Shown: positions 25,529-34,568, counted from the first letter of the stretch. The stretch is DNA of 39,883 nt from Terriglobia bacterium (GCA_003175985.1 PSRJ01000275.1:1-39883), one strand, 5' to 3'. Notes: generated from the sequence alone by a model not told the origin. Numbers and translations are program-made.

Positions 25529-25924
25529 ATGAATTCGGCCGCGGTGCCGCTGGCGGTCCTGTCTGCTCTGGTGCTGGCCTCAGTCGGCCTCAGTATCGCG
25601 CTGCTATTCCAAACCACATCCGCGGCGCGCACGGCCGCCGGGCGCGAACATGCGCTGCGCGAACAACTCGCAACCGAAGTGGAGGCCTTGCGCAGTGGCC
25701 TGGATGCACTCGCTGGTGAAGTGCATGACCTGGAAGTTCCCGCCCCTGTGAACGTCCTTCCCGCTACACCTCGCCCCGGCCTTAATCTGAGCAAACGCTC
25801 ACAAGTGTTGCGGATGCACCGCCGCGGCGAAGCGCCGGCACAGATTGCCAACGTTTTACAGATCCCACGGCAGGAAGTAGAACTCCTGATCAAAGTACAT
25901 CGCATCGTCGTCAGCAAAGTCTGA
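25529..25924 (+). CDS. Membrane-anchored coiled-coil protein with C-terminal HTH-like domain (DUF2802/DUF6115-like)
   Basis: A 131-residue protein. Residues ~5-28 form a membrane helix (VPLAVLSALVLASVGLSIAL), ~30-68 a coiled coil (REHALREQLATEVEALRSGL), ~72-85 a Pro-rich linker, and ~88-131 a helix-turn-helix-like unit (KRSQVLRMHRRGEAPAQIAN, then VLQIPRQEVELLIKVHRI). That order resembles DUF2802/DUF6115 proteins, often next to flagellar, motility or cytoskeletal genes (from memory). It comes 83 nt after the actin-like ATPase and completes the operon. The HTH with a 'low-specificity' pattern may bind protein or DNA; as a membrane-tethered element it could link DNA or filaments to the membrane. 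Its 3' end overlaps the convergent gene by 14 nt. Confidence 0.7.
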   Translation: MNSAAVPLAVLSALVLASVGLSIALLFQTTSAARTAAGREHALREQLATEVEALRSGLDALAGEVHDLEVPAPVNVLPATPRPGLNLSKRSQVLRMHRRGEAPAQIANVLQIPRQEVELLIKVHRIVVSKV

Positions 25925-27389
25925 TGTGTGCTTCCGCACTCGGGCAATCGCGGCCCTCGCGCAGTTCCGCCTCGCGGTACCCGAATAATAAGCGACGCTT
26001 GATTAGTGCGGCGATTTCGGGGGGCACCATCTCTTCCCAGGCAGCATCGCACTCTTTGATGCGCCGCAGGACATCGCGCGAGAAGATATGCAGGACGCTC
26101 GCGTCGAAATTGTCAAGCTGCTTGATTCTGCCCCGATCGACAAGGTGCCTGTAGAGACTTTGCACATCGCCCGGCATCGCCACGTTCTCAACGGTCGTCA
26201 GACTCCCCGTGCTTTGGTCCAACAAGGGGTACGCGTAGATGCGCAGATCTTTGGTGAAGAGTTTGCCAAAGGCCTCCAGGATGCCGCCTTCCAGACCATC
26301 GTAGTATTGCTCCTTAAAGAGGTCCTGGAGGCTGGCAACACCCATAGTGACCGCGATGGGCTCGCTGGTGTACCGGGTCAGGTATGCCGCCAGACGGAAG
26401 TATTCGAAGTAGTCGGAGATCAGCACGGTCTTGCCCGCGGTCGCGAGCACGTCCGCGCGGGCCAGGAAGTCACTCAGGTCGATTGCTCCGGTTGCCAGGA
26501 GGTTGCGCATGGTGATCTCCATCAATTCGACGATCTGGTCTGCTTGAACCTCGCGCTCCGCGGCGAAGCGCTGGCGCGCGCAGTCGATCATGTCGATGTT
26601 GACCTTGGTGACGGGGCGGAAGCTGCCACGCTCCACCAGGATCGGCCGTTTGCGCAAAACCTCGGAGGGTTGCAGCACATCCCCCGACGGGCCGAACATC
26701 GCGGCGCCGCTAAGGCCGAGTTGTACCAGCTTGAGGCTCATTACGCGATTATCAACATGGCGAAACTCGATGCCTGAGAACTCGACCATGTCGATCTCCA
26801 GGCGCTTCGTGCTGAGGTTGTCCAACAGCGATTCGAGCATTCGTTCGGGCTTGTGATGCAGGAAACAGGCCGCGTAAAGCAAGTTGACGCCGACGATGCC
26901 CAGCGCTTCCTGCTGCTGGGCGTTCTCGTCGTCGAGCATGCGGACATGAATGATGATTTGGCTATCCTCATCACGGGGATGTGCCTGGTACTTGACTCCG
27001 AGCCACCCGTGGCACTCATTCGTGCCATGGTAGTTGCGGGCTGCCACGGTATCCGCGAAGGTGAAGAAGGCGGTGCTGTCCCCGCGTGATGGTTTGAGGC
27101 GTTCCAGGTTGAGACCGTGCTCGTAATCGAGCATGCTTTGCAGGCGTTCCCGCGAAACGTAGCGTTTCGAGCGGCCGTAAATGGCATCACTCACTGCCAT
27201 GTCATAGGCCGAGATGGATTTGGAGATTGTTCCGGCCGCGCCGCCAACTTTGAAGAACCAGCGCGCAACCTCCTGGCCCGCGCCGATCTCCGCAAAGGTT
27301 CCGTAGCGCACCGGGTCGAGATTGACCCGCAGGGCTTTCTGGTCCGTACTTAGTCTCGGGCGCTCGTCACCAGGCACTCCGGCGCGCAT
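25911..27389 (-). CDS. Large conserved protein of unknown function
   Basis: A 492-residue soluble protein with no signal peptide or membrane helix. The N-terminal region is distinctive (DPVRYGTFAEIGAGQEVARW, FFKVGGAAGTISKSISAYDM, SDAIYGRSKRYVSRERL). The middle has IIIHVRMLDDENAQQQEALG and GVNLLYAACFLHH, and further on ADVLATAGKTVLISDYFEYF and LDQSTGSLTTVEN. I recognise the pattern as a widespread conserved family of about 450-500 residues that databases sometimes mislabel, including as a TonB-dependent receptor, but I know no established activity and see no receptor features. It lies 69 nt downstream of the acyl-CoA synthetase on the same strand, probably one transcript. It converges with the HTH-protein gene, overlapping it by 14 nt. 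Confidence 0.75.
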   Translation of the reverse strand: MRAGVPGDERPRLSTDQKALRVNLDPVRYGTFAEIGAGQEVARWFFKVGGAAGTISKSISAYDMAVSDAIYGRSKRYVSRERLQSMLDYEHGLNLERLKPSRGDSTAFFTFADTVAARNYHGTNECHGWLGVKYQAHPRDEDSQIIIHVRMLDDENAQQQEALGIVGVNLLYAACFLHHKPERMLESLLDNLSTKRLEIDMVEFSGIEFRHVDNRVMSLKLVQLGLSGAAMFGPSGDVLQPSEVLRKRPILVERGSFRPVTKVNIDMIDCARQRFAAEREVQADQIVELMEITMRNLLATGAIDLSDFLARADVLATAGKTVLISDYFEYFRLAAYLTRYTSEPIAVTMGVASLQDLFKEQYYDGLEGGILEAFGKLFTKDLRIYAYPLLDQSTGSLTTVENVAMPGDVQSLYRHLVDRGRIKQLDNFDASVLHIFSRDVLRRIKECDAAWEEMVPPEIAALIKRRLLFGYREAELREGRDCPSAEAHIRLC

Positions 27390-27458
27390 GACGGACTTAT
27401 CGGCCTGCGCGGCCCTGACTTCGAATGGTTTTTTGCGGGAGGAGCCGCGAGGCTTGCT

Positions 27459-29357
27459 TTAGCGGCGCGGGTATCCCAATCCCGCCAACGCTTCGCCGAT
27501 CTCTTCGATTGTCAGGGGATCGTCGATCGTCGCCGGAATCCGGTATTCGGCGCCATCGGCCATGCGCTTGATCGTGCCGCGCACGATCTTGCCCGAGCGC
27601 GTCTTCGGCAACCGCTTGACCACCGCCGCAATCTTGAACGACGCGACCGGGCCGATTCTCTCGCGGACCAGGCCCACCAACTCGGAGATGATCACTTCCT
27701 GGGCGCGATCCACACCCGCCCGGAGCACCACTAACCCAATCGGAATCTCGCCTTTAATCTCGTCGGCCACCCCTACCACCGCGCATTCCGCCACGCAGGG
27801 GTGGGACGCCAGAACCTCTTCCATCCCTCCCGTAGAAAGACGATGCCCGGCGACGTTGATGATATCGTCTGTGCGGCTCATCACCCAGAGATAACCGTCT
27901 TCATCCCGGTAACCGGCATCGGAGGTCTGATAGTAACCCGGGTAAGCGCTAAGATAAGACGCCTGGAAACCGGCATCGTTGTTCCACAGAGTGGGCAGGC
28001 AGCCCGGCGGCAGCGGCAGCCGGATCACGATGTTACCGATCTGCCCTGCCGGTAGTTCGCGCCCATGATCGTCGAGAATGCGAACATCATAGCCCGGCAC
28101 CGGTTTCGTGCAGGAACCCGGCTTCACCGGAAACTGGCCCAGTCCCACGCAGTTGGCGCCCACCGGCCAGCCGGTTTCGGTCTGCCACCAGTGGTCAATC
28201 ACAGGAACGCGCAGTCGCTCCTGAGCCCACACGAGTGTATCGGGATCGCAGCGTTCCCCGGCCAGAAAGAGTGTGCGCAGGCAGCTCAAATCGTACTTGC
28301 CGACGTAGTCGCCCGCGGGGTCGTCACGCTTGATGGCGCGGAATGCCGTGGGAGCGGTGAACAGTACGCGAGCCTGATTCTGCGAAATCACGCGCCAGAA
28401 GGCGCCGGGGTCGGGCGTGCCCACCGGTTTCCCTTCATACAGGATCGTCGTGCAGCCGTGAAGCAGCGGCGCGTACACGATATAGGAATGGCCCACGGCC
28501 CAACCCAGATCGGAGGCGGCCCAATAGACTTCGCCCGGATCGACGCCATAAATGTTTTTCATGCTCCAGGCGAGCGCCACGGCGTGCCCTCCGTTATCGC
28601 GCACCACGCCCTTCGGCACACCGGTAGTCCCCGAAGTGTAAAGAATGTACAACGGATCGGTTGCTTCCACCGGGACGCAGTCCACGGGCTGGCTGCCCGC
28701 CATCACGGCAGCCCATCCCATGTCGCGCCCGTTCACCAGGGGAGCTTCCAGTTCTGGCCGCTGGAGAATGATGCAGTGCTCCGGCTTCGCCGTCGCCAGA
28801 TCAATCGCGCCATCGAGCAAGGGTTTATAGGGGATGACGCGGCTCGCTTCCAAGCCGCACGATGCCGACACAATGATCTTCGGCTGCGCGTCATTGATGC
28901 GCGTCGCGAGCTCATTCGAGGCAAAGCCGCCATAAACAACCGAGTGAATGGCGCCGATGCGGGCGCACGCCAGCATGGCCACAATGGTCTCGGGAACCAT
29001 GGGCATGTAAATGATCACCCGGTCTCCGCGTCCAACGCCGTAACGCACCAGGACACCCGCGAAACGCGCCACCTCGTCGCGCAGCTCACGGTAGGTAATC
29101 TGTTTCCGAACCCTCGTCACGGGACTGTCGTAGATCACCGCGATCTGGTCGGCGCGTCCTCCGAGTACGTGGCGGTCCAGCGTGTTGTAGCACGTGTTGA
29201 GCACTCCGCCGCGGAACCACCGGTGGAAGCCGGGACGCGAAGAATCGAGCACTTCATCCCATTGCCGATACCAGTGGATGGCCTGCGCGGCCTCCGCCCA
29301 GAAGCCCTCGGGATCGGAGCACCACCGGCCATAGACCTCGCCGTATCGCGATGACAT
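27459..29357 (-). CDS. prpE: Propionyl-CoA synthetase / acetyl-CoA synthetase-like (PrpE type)
   Basis: AMP-forming acyl-CoA synthetase of 632 residues that activates propionate or acetate to its CoA ester. The N-terminal ACAS segment is RYGEVYGRWCSDPEGFWAEA; the ATP loop is YTSGTTGVPKGVVRDNGGH; the adenylation motif is HWWQTETGWP; the hinge is MSRTDDIINVAGHRLSTGGM; the catalytic, acetylatable Lys is in KTRSGKIVRGTIKR. The RDNGGHAVAL and AGHRLSTGGMEE variants match PrpE more than Acs. I use the ATG at 29357, which gives the normal PrpE length; a GTG 30 nt upstream is the alternative. It is divergent from the S9 peptidase gene (48-nt spacer). The methylcitrate-cycle genes that often accompany prpE are absent here. 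Confidence 0.88.
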   Translation of the reverse strand: MSSRYGEVYGRWCSDPEGFWAEAAQAIHWYRQWDEVLDSSRPGFHRWFRGGVLNTCYNTLDRHVLGGRADQIAVIYDSPVTRVRKQITYRELRDEVARFAGVLVRYGVGRGDRVIIYMPMVPETIVAMLACARIGAIHSVVYGGFASNELATRINDAQPKIIVSASCGLEASRVIPYKPLLDGAIDLATAKPEHCIILQRPELEAPLVNGRDMGWAAVMAGSQPVDCVPVEATDPLYILYTSGTTGVPKGVVRDNGGHAVALAWSMKNIYGVDPGEVYWAASDLGWAVGHSYIVYAPLLHGCTTILYEGKPVGTPDPGAFWRVISQNQARVLFTAPTAFRAIKRDDPAGDYVGKYDLSCLRTLFLAGERCDPDTLVWAQERLRVPVIDHWWQTETGWPVGANCVGLGQFPVKPGSCTKPVPGYDVRILDDHGRELPAGQIGNIVIRLPLPPGCLPTLWNNDAGFQASYLSAYPGYYQTSDAGYRDEDGYLWVMSRTDDIINVAGHRLSTGGMEEVLASHPCVAECAVVGVADEIKGEIPIGLVVLRAGVDRAQEVIISELVGLVRERIGPVASFKIAAVVKRLPKTRSGKIVRGTIKRMADGAEYRIPATIDDPLTIEEIGEALAGLGYPRR

Positions 29358-29405
29358 AGCTGCGCGAGCTATTCTAGCGCGGCCCACGCTAAAATTACTA
29401 CCAGT

Positions 29406-31556
29406 ATGCGCAAGTTCGGCGTGTTCCTACTATTGGCCTCTGCCGCCTCCGCTCAGAAAAAGCCCGTCACCCTCGAATCTCTGGTTGAGGAGCCACCGCG
29501 CGAAGCCGGTGCGACGGTGTGGGCGCCGGATGGAAAATCTTTTGCCTTCCGTCAGGGCCAGGACCTGATGGTGTATGCGGCGGAAACGAAAACCGCCCGG
29601 CGTGTGGCCGGCTTTCGCGAATTGGAAAACGCGTCCGTCAGCTTGCCGTTAGTGGGTGTGCCTTTTGAATGGACGAACCGCCGCGAGAGCACGGGCGGCA
29701 TGCAATGGTCCAGGGACAGCAAGTCGCTGCTCGTCGCGGTTCGGGGCGACCTCTTTCTGATCCATGCCGATCGCGGCGATTGGGAACAGCTCACCAAAAC
29801 GCCAGCCGCGGAGCTCGATCCCAAGCTCTCGCCCGATGGAACCAAAGTTCTGTTTCGCCGCGCGGCGGACCTCTACACACTCGACATCCCCAGCCGGAAA
29901 GAAACGCGCCTCACGTCCGGAGGATCCCAGACTCTGCGCAACGGAGGGCTCGATTGGGTCTATCCCGAAGAAATCGGACTCAGCACGGCGTTCTGGTGGT
30001 CACCGGATTCGAAGTCGGTGGCGTACCTCCAGTTCGATACGGCGCGCGAGCCCGTGGTCCCACATGAAGACCTGTTGGGCCTGCGGGCCGTGTTCGAGCC
30101 GCAGTCCTATCCTCAGGCAGGCGAGGCCAATCCCACTATCCGACTGGCTGTGGTTCCCGCCGAAGGGGGCCGCATCCGCTGGCTCGACATCGGCGATACG
30201 CGGGACACCTATCTGATCGCCCGTGTAGACTGGATGCCGAACGGGCGCGGTGTCTACGTGATGCGCACCAACCGTGTGCAGAACCGGTTGGAAGCCTTGG
30301 CGATCGATGTCGAATCGGGCGCGGCTGCGACCCTGTTCCGCGAGTCCGACCCCTACTGGATCAACCTGCGCGGCGATTTGCGATTTTTGAAGGACGGCAA
30401 GCATTTCCTGTGGACCAGCGAGCGCGATGGCTACCGGCACATCTATCTCTACTCGAACGATGGGCGCGAAGTTCAACAGTTGACCAAGGGGCAGTGGGAA
30501 GTGTCGGAAATTGCCGGTGTGGACGAGGCCGCCGGGCGCATTTTCTATACATCCAACGAACCGGACCCGCTCGAGCGGCACCTGTTCGCGATCGGGATCG
30601 ACGGCCGAAATCCGCGGCGGCTGACGCCGGAACGCGGCACTCACGAGATCTCCATGGCGCCGGGCGGCGTTTATTTCCTGGATCGCTGGTCGAGCTTGAT
30701 TTCCCCTCCGCGCACCATTCTGCACTCGGGTCAGGGACAAACGCTCGGTACCTTTCGGGATGTCGATCCGCGCGAGGCGGAAGAGTTCGACCTCTTGCCC
30801 ACCGAAATCCTGCAATTCAAAGGCGCTGACGGCACGCTATTGCACGGCCGGCTGATCCGGCCCGCGGGATTCGAGACCGGCAAGAAATATCCGCTGCTGG
30901 TCACGGTGTACGGCGGCCCAACCGTGACGCCTACGATCCGCAATGCGTGGGCCGGCATTACCGTCGAACAGGTGTTGGCCCGGCGTGGCTACCTCATCTG
31001 GCAGGCCGAGAATCGCGGGGTCCCGGGACACGGGCACGCCTTCGAAACGGCGATTCACCATCGGCTCGGCGCCGCGGAATTAGCCGACCAGGTCGCCGGG
31101 GTTCGATACCTGATTTCGCTCGGGCTGGCCGATCCGGATCGCGTCGGCATTCACGGATGGAGCTACGGCGGATTCATGACCGTGAATGCCCTCTTGAATG
31201 CTCCAGAGGTCTTCCGTGCCGGGTTCTCGGGCGCGCCAGTGACCAGTTGGCTCAACTACGACACCATTTATACCGAGCGCTACATGGGCCTGCCCGCTGA
31301 GAATCCGGACGGCTATCGCGAAACGGCTCTTCCGCAGCATGCCGCCAACCTTAAGGGTAAGCTGATGCTCGCTCACAATTTCGAGGATGACAACGTCCTT
31401 TTCCAGAACACTCTGCAGCTGACCAGCGCGTTACAGGCGGCTGGCAAACAGTTTGAGATGATGCTGTACCCGCAAAAGACCCACGGGGTCACCGGCGCAA
31501 GTCTCAAACAGATGAACGAAATGATGATCGGGTTCTTCGATCGCAGCTTGAAGTAG
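29406..31556 (+). CDS. Secreted S9 family peptidase (dipeptidyl peptidase IV-like)
   Basis: A 716-residue exported prolyl-oligopeptidase-family enzyme. The signal peptide is MRKFGVFLLLASAASA. Residues ~20-460 form the N-terminal beta-propeller (WAPDGKSFAFR, QWSRDSKSLLVAV, KLSPDGTKVLFRR, WSPDSKSVAYLQFD repeats), and ~480-716 the catalytic alpha/beta-hydrolase domain. The nucleophile is Ser586 in GIHGWSYGGF, the acid is Asp661 or Asp662 in NFEDDNVLFQN, and the base is His693 in PQKTHGVTG. A Glu pair for the substrate amino-terminus is not obvious to me, though QHAANLKGKLMLAHN and other S9B landmarks are present. It probably removes dipeptides from proline-containing peptides in the periplasm. 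The TPR gene begins 7 nt later, so the two are co-transcribed. Confidence 0.88.
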   Translation: MRKFGVFLLLASAASAQKKPVTLESLVEEPPREAGATVWAPDGKSFAFRQGQDLMVYAAETKTARRVAGFRELENASVSLPLVGVPFEWTNRRESTGGMQWSRDSKSLLVAVRGDLFLIHADRGDWEQLTKTPAAELDPKLSPDGTKVLFRRAADLYTLDIPSRKETRLTSGGSQTLRNGGLDWVYPEEIGLSTAFWWSPDSKSVAYLQFDTAREPVVPHEDLLGLRAVFEPQSYPQAGEANPTIRLAVVPAEGGRIRWLDIGDTRDTYLIARVDWMPNGRGVYVMRTNRVQNRLEALAIDVESGAAATLFRESDPYWINLRGDLRFLKDGKHFLWTSERDGYRHIYLYSNDGREVQQLTKGQWEVSEIAGVDEAAGRIFYTSNEPDPLERHLFAIGIDGRNPRRLTPERGTHEISMAPGGVYFLDRWSSLISPPRTILHSGQGQTLGTFRDVDPREAEEFDLLPTEILQFKGADGTLLHGRLIRPAGFETGKKYPLLVTVYGGPTVTPTIRNAWAGITVEQVLARRGYLIWQAENRGVPGHGHAFETAIHHRLGAAELADQVAGVRYLISLGLADPDRVGIHGWSYGGFMTVNALLNAPEVFRAGFSGAPVTSWLNYDTIYTERYMGLPAENPDGYRETALPQHAANLKGKLMLAHNFEDDNVLFQNTLQLTSALQAAGKQFEMMLYPQKTHGVTGASLKQMNEMMIGFFDRSLK

Positions 31557-31563
31557 AGCGTCT

Positions 31564-32769
31564 ATGAAATTCTTGATCGCCGTGTTATGTGTTCCGGGCC
31601 TTCTGGCACAGACCTGGGAAAAGCCCTTGGCCGAGCGGCGCTGGGATCAGGCTGAGCCTCTGCTGAAGCAAGCCCTGGAGCAAAGTGAGACAGCGCCCGC
31701 GCTCCGCGGCCTTGCTACCGTTTACCGGGCCACGGGACGTCTCGCGGAAGCCGATCCGCTGCTCGAAAAATTGCTGGCACTCGATGAGACGGTAGCCGAC
31801 ACGGAAGAGCTTGCCAGCATCAAGGCCGCGCTTGGAGAGCTCAGCCAGGCGGAAACGTTGTATCGTCGCACCCTTGATCTACGCCTTCGGTCCGGCGAAG
31901 GCGAGGGCCCGTCGATTGGCACGCATCAGCGGCTGGCGCAGGTCCTGGTCAGCCTCACGAAGTTCCGCGAGGCGGAGCACGAAGCAGAGACGGCCATCGC
32001 GATCCGCGCCCGCAGCTTCGCCGCCGATCACCCCGACTCCGCAGCCGATTTCGCGATGCTGGCCAACATCTATCAGACCGAGAAGAAGTTTACGGAAGCC
32101 GCGACCGCCTGGGACTGGGTGGTCCGCGTGCAGGAAGCGACATTCGGGATCGACGACTTGAAGCTGGCGGCATCGCTCGAGAGCCTGGCGGCCTGCCGCC
32201 GCGAGTTGAACCAGTGGCGGCTGGCCGAAGCGGCCCTACGGCGCGCCTTGGCTATCCGCGAGATCAACGAAGGCGCCATCCATGCCGACGTGGCGCAGGC
32301 CATCGATACGCTTGCGCGGCTCTACTTCGGCACCAAGCGCTTCGAAGAAGCCGAGCCTCTTTTCCGCCGCTCTCTGGAGCTTTGGAAGCGCCTTCTCGGC
32401 GCGAAGAATTCGGTCCTTGCGATGAGTTACGACAACCTGGCGGTGACGGAAGCGGCCCTGAAAAAATACGACGAAGCCGAGAAGCTATATCTCGCCGCCA
32501 TGAAGCTGCGCGATGACGATGATGTAGCGAATCTCCGCAATCTCGCGCTGGTGCGCGTGGCCCAGAAAAACTATAAGGATGCGGAGCCGCTGTTCCGGCG
32601 CGCGCTGACAGCGCTCGATGCCTCGTACAACCAAGGCTCCGCCCGGCTGGCCGAACTGCTTCCGGACTATGCGGCTGTTCTGCGGCAGCTCGGCCGTCTC
32701 GCCGAAGCCGCCAAACTGGAGGCGCGCCTGAAGGCATTGAAACAACCCACGCTGCGCGCGCAGCGGTGA
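31564..32769 (+). CDS. Secreted tetratricopeptide repeat protein
   Basis: A 401-residue protein made almost wholly of TPR units, with a short signal sequence (MKFLIAVLCVPGLLAQ). The repeats show the W/L-G-Y-A/P pattern in kinesin-light-chain style: RAEADPLLEKLLALDE-like units, FREAEHEAETAIAIRARSF, WRLAEAALRRALAIREI, KRFEEAEPLFRRSLELWKRL, YDEAEKLYLAAMKLRDD, and KDAEPLFRRALTALDASY. I count at least seven units. TPR arrays hold protein partners; the partner is unknown. It begins 7 nt after the S9 peptidase stop with GTAGAG upstream, so it may scaffold that peptidase or another periplasmic complex. Its stop codon directly abuts the stop of the convergent cysE gene. Confidence 0.82.
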   Translation: MKFLIAVLCVPGLLAQTWEKPLAERRWDQAEPLLKQALEQSETAPALRGLATVYRATGRLAEADPLLEKLLALDETVADTEELASIKAALGELSQAETLYRRTLDLRLRSGEGEGPSIGTHQRLAQVLVSLTKFREAEHEAETAIAIRARSFAADHPDSAADFAMLANIYQTEKKFTEAATAWDWVVRVQEATFGIDDLKLAASLESLAACRRELNQWRLAEAALRRALAIREINEGAIHADVAQAIDTLARLYFGTKRFEEAEPLFRRSLELWKRLLGAKNSVLAMSYDNLAVTEAALKKYDEAEKLYLAAMKLRDDDDVANLRNLALVRVAQKNYKDAEPLFRRALTALDASYNQGSARLAELLPDYAAVLRQLGRLAEAAKLEARLKALKQPTLRAQR

Positions 32770-33438
32770 TTACGGCAGCGGTTCCGTCCCCTGCCTGTCG
32801 GGGTCGCGTTCGGCGATCACCTTGCGCAGGATCGCTTCCAACTCGGCGACCCGATGCGTCAGATCTTCGAGGGCCTGGCCCTGCGGATCGGGTAGTTTGC
32901 CGTGCTCCAGCACGCCGTTCTGATCGCGCATGCGAACCACACGCCCCGGAATGCCGACCACCGTCGAATTGTCCGGAACGGGATGGACCACCACAGACCC
33001 GGCGCCGATCCGCACGTTGTTCCCGATCTTGATATTCCCCAGAACCTTGGCGCCTGTCCCCACCACTACGCGGTTGCCCAACGTTGGATGGCGCTTTCCG
33101 GTTTCGTTCCCCGTGCCCCCCAGAGTCACGCCCTGGTAGAGCAACACATCATCGCCGATTTCTGTGGTCTCGCCGATCACCACGCCCATTCCGTGGTCGA
33201 TAAAAAAACGCCTCCCGATGCGCGCGCCGGGATGAATCTCGATTCCCGTAAAGAAGCGGCTGATCTGTGAGATGACGCGCGGCAGCAGCGGAACCTTCCA
33301 CCGGTAGAGCTTGTGTGCCACGCGATGCGCCAGGATAGCGTGAAAACCGGGATAGCAGAAAAAAATCTCGACAACGCTCTTGGCAGCCGGGTCTTCCCGG
33401 AAAATGGTATCGAACTGTTCCCGGATGGCCGTAAACAT
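32770..33438 (-). CDS. cysE: Serine O-acetyltransferase
   Basis: A 222-residue enzyme that makes O-acetylserine from serine and acetyl-CoA, the first step of cysteine synthesis. The N-terminal helices ([20 protein letters not shown]) match short-type CysE (EpsC/CysE of about 200-230 residues, lacking the long Gammaproteobacterial N-terminus). The left-handed beta-helix hexapeptide repeats follow: [67 protein letters not shown]. Catalytic His lies in FIDHG and Lys/His in GKRHPTLG. A charged C-terminal helix (~185-222) extends past the acetyl-CoA site. It is the third gene of a minus-strand group after the thioredoxin-like and nuoI genes, 47 nt from nuoI; the functional link is unclear. Confidence 0.93.
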   Translation of the reverse strand: MFTAIREQFDTIFREDPAAKSVVEIFFCYPGFHAILAHRVAHKLYRWKVPLLPRVISQISRFFTGIEIHPGARIGRRFFIDHGMGVVIGETTEIGDDVLLYQGVTLGGTGNETGKRHPTLGNRVVVGTGAKVLGNIKIGNNVRIGAGSVVVHPVPDNSTVVGIPGRVVRMRDQNGVLEHGKLPDPQGQALEDLTHRVAELEAILRKVIAERDPDRQGTEPLP

Positions 33439-33485
33439 ACGCGCGTGAGTATTCGATGAGGCCCCCGGCCGGCGGGATTCACAGG

Positions 33486-33986
33486 CTAATGAGCGGCAAC
33501 CTCTTCGGTCTCAATGACCGGCGGTTTGGCCCCCGGCGGCACGGGAGCCAGCATATCCTCCTTGCGCATGATCAGCGTGGAGGTGTTGTATTGAGCAAGC
33601 TCAAATCCATGGCCATGGGTGATGGCATCGGTAGGGCATGCTTCGACGCAATACCCGCAGAAAATGCACCGATTGTAATCGATGTTGTAGACCTTGGCGT
33701 AACGTTCACCGCCGGAGATGCGGACTGTGTCGGTATTCTCGGCCGCTTCGATGTAGATGCAGTTGGCAGGACAGGCAGCGGCGCACAGAAAACACGCCAC
33801 GCATTTTTCCATACCGTTCTCGTCGCGCTGCAGCACATGTTTCCCGCGGAAGCGCTCTTCAAATTTCGGCGGCTCCTCGGGGTAGAATTCGGTCACCGTC
33901 GGAGACATCATCTCTTTGAACGTGACGCTCATCCCCTTGGCGATCGCCGCGGCGGCACCCAGTATGTTCCGTTTGTCTTCAGCCAT
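33486..33986 (-). CDS. nuoI: NADH-quinone oxidoreductase subunit I (two 4Fe-4S ferredoxin domain)
   Basis: A 166-residue complex I peripheral-arm protein that carries clusters N6a and N6b and passes electrons toward NuoB. The two 4Fe-4S motifs are [16 protein letters not shown] (~62-77) and [16 protein letters not shown] (~107-122), with the NuoI-specific flanks [14 protein letters not shown] and [15 protein letters not shown]-dehydrogenase context genes (nuoA-H, J-N) are not in the window, so it is an orphan copy or a displaced subunit, as occurs in some Acidobacteriota with a second complex-I-like set. The 57-nt spacer to the thioredoxin-like gene and 47 nt to cysE suggest a shared transcript. 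A general 2[4Fe-4S] ferredoxin is a less likely alternative because of the flanking NuoI features. Confidence 0.88.
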   Translation of the reverse strand: MAEDKRNILGAAAAIAKGMSVTFKEMMSPTVTEFYPEEPPKFEERFRGKHVLQRDENGMEKCVACFLCAAACPANCIYIEAAENTDTVRISGGERYAKVYNIDYNRCIFCGYCVEACPTDAITHGHGFELAQYNTSTLIMRKEDMLAPVPPGAKPPVIETEEVAAH

Positions 33987-34042
33987 TCGGTCTTGTTTCC
34001 TATTCTAGCCTGACTCCGGACCGGAGCCTAGTTGCGGCTGTG

Positions 34043-34534
34043 TCAGCCGGCTTTCCAGTCGGGAACAGATTCGCCCTGGCGGAACGGGTTCACGCCCGCT
34101 TGCGCGCCCAACCCCTCGATCTCCAACTTGTTCCAGCCTTCAACCACGCGCGAAACCCTACCGTCGCGTTCCACCAGGAACAACGTCGGGACGCTGGAGA
34201 TCCCATAATTGTTGCTCACCGGGAAGCCGCTCTCCTCGGTGTCGAGAAGCATGGGAAAGCTGATCCCGAACCGGCGGTTGAATTCACGCGTGTCCTCGGG
34301 ATCGTCCTGCGAAATGCCATATACCGGCAACCGGCCGGATGTCTGGATCCGTTCGAGATAAGGCAGGGTGAGCTGGCAGACCGGGCAACTCACTTTGAAA
34401 AACGCCAGCAGAGCCGGGCCTTCCGCGCTAATCTCGTCCAAAGAAATCTCGCCGCCGTCCAGCCGTTCGAGACGAAAAGCGGTAGCGCGCGAGCCCGCAG
34501 CCAGCAGCTTGTGAGCCTTCCCGAAGAGAGCCAT
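34043..34534 (-). CDS. Thioredoxin-like (AhpC/TSA/ResA-type) protein
   Basis: A 163-residue redox protein with the thioredoxin fold: FFKVSCPVCQLTLPYLERI holds a CPVC active site (Cys50 and Cys53), and GISSVPTLFLVERDGRV carries the cis-Pro. There is no clear signal peptide, so it is probably cytoplasmic, unlike most ResA/TlpA proteins. It reduces disulfides or acts as a thiol oxidoreductase; AhpC-like peroxidases have a different active site, so peroxidase activity is unlikely. It starts 62 nt from the divergent amidohydrolase gene and heads the group with nuoI and cysE. All three touch redox or sulfur metabolism, but that association is inference. Confidence 0.85.
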   Translation of the reverse strand: MALFGKAHKLLAAGSRATAFRLERLDGGEISLDEISAEGPALLAFFKVSCPVCQLTLPYLERIQTSGRLPVYGISQDDPEDTREFNRRFGISFPMLLDTEESGFPVSNNYGISSVPTLFLVERDGRVSRVVEGWNKLEIEGLGAQAGVNPFRQGESVPDWKAG

Positions 34535-34537
34535 AGG

Positions 34538-34568
34538 TTGATTCTACGATGGCGCGGCGTTGTATGAT
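34538..34568 (+). promoter_or_regulatory. Weak promoter candidate for the amidohydrolase operon
   Basis: TTGATT (34538-34543) and TATGAT (34563-34568) lie upstream of the ATG at 34597. The spacer is 19 nt, longer than ideal. The spacing to the start codon fits. Confidence 0.3.

Noticed and set aside
28065..29354. 429-codon plus-strand frame antisense to prpE
   Set aside because: Composition and lack of motifs are those of a shadow; prpE has every family motif.
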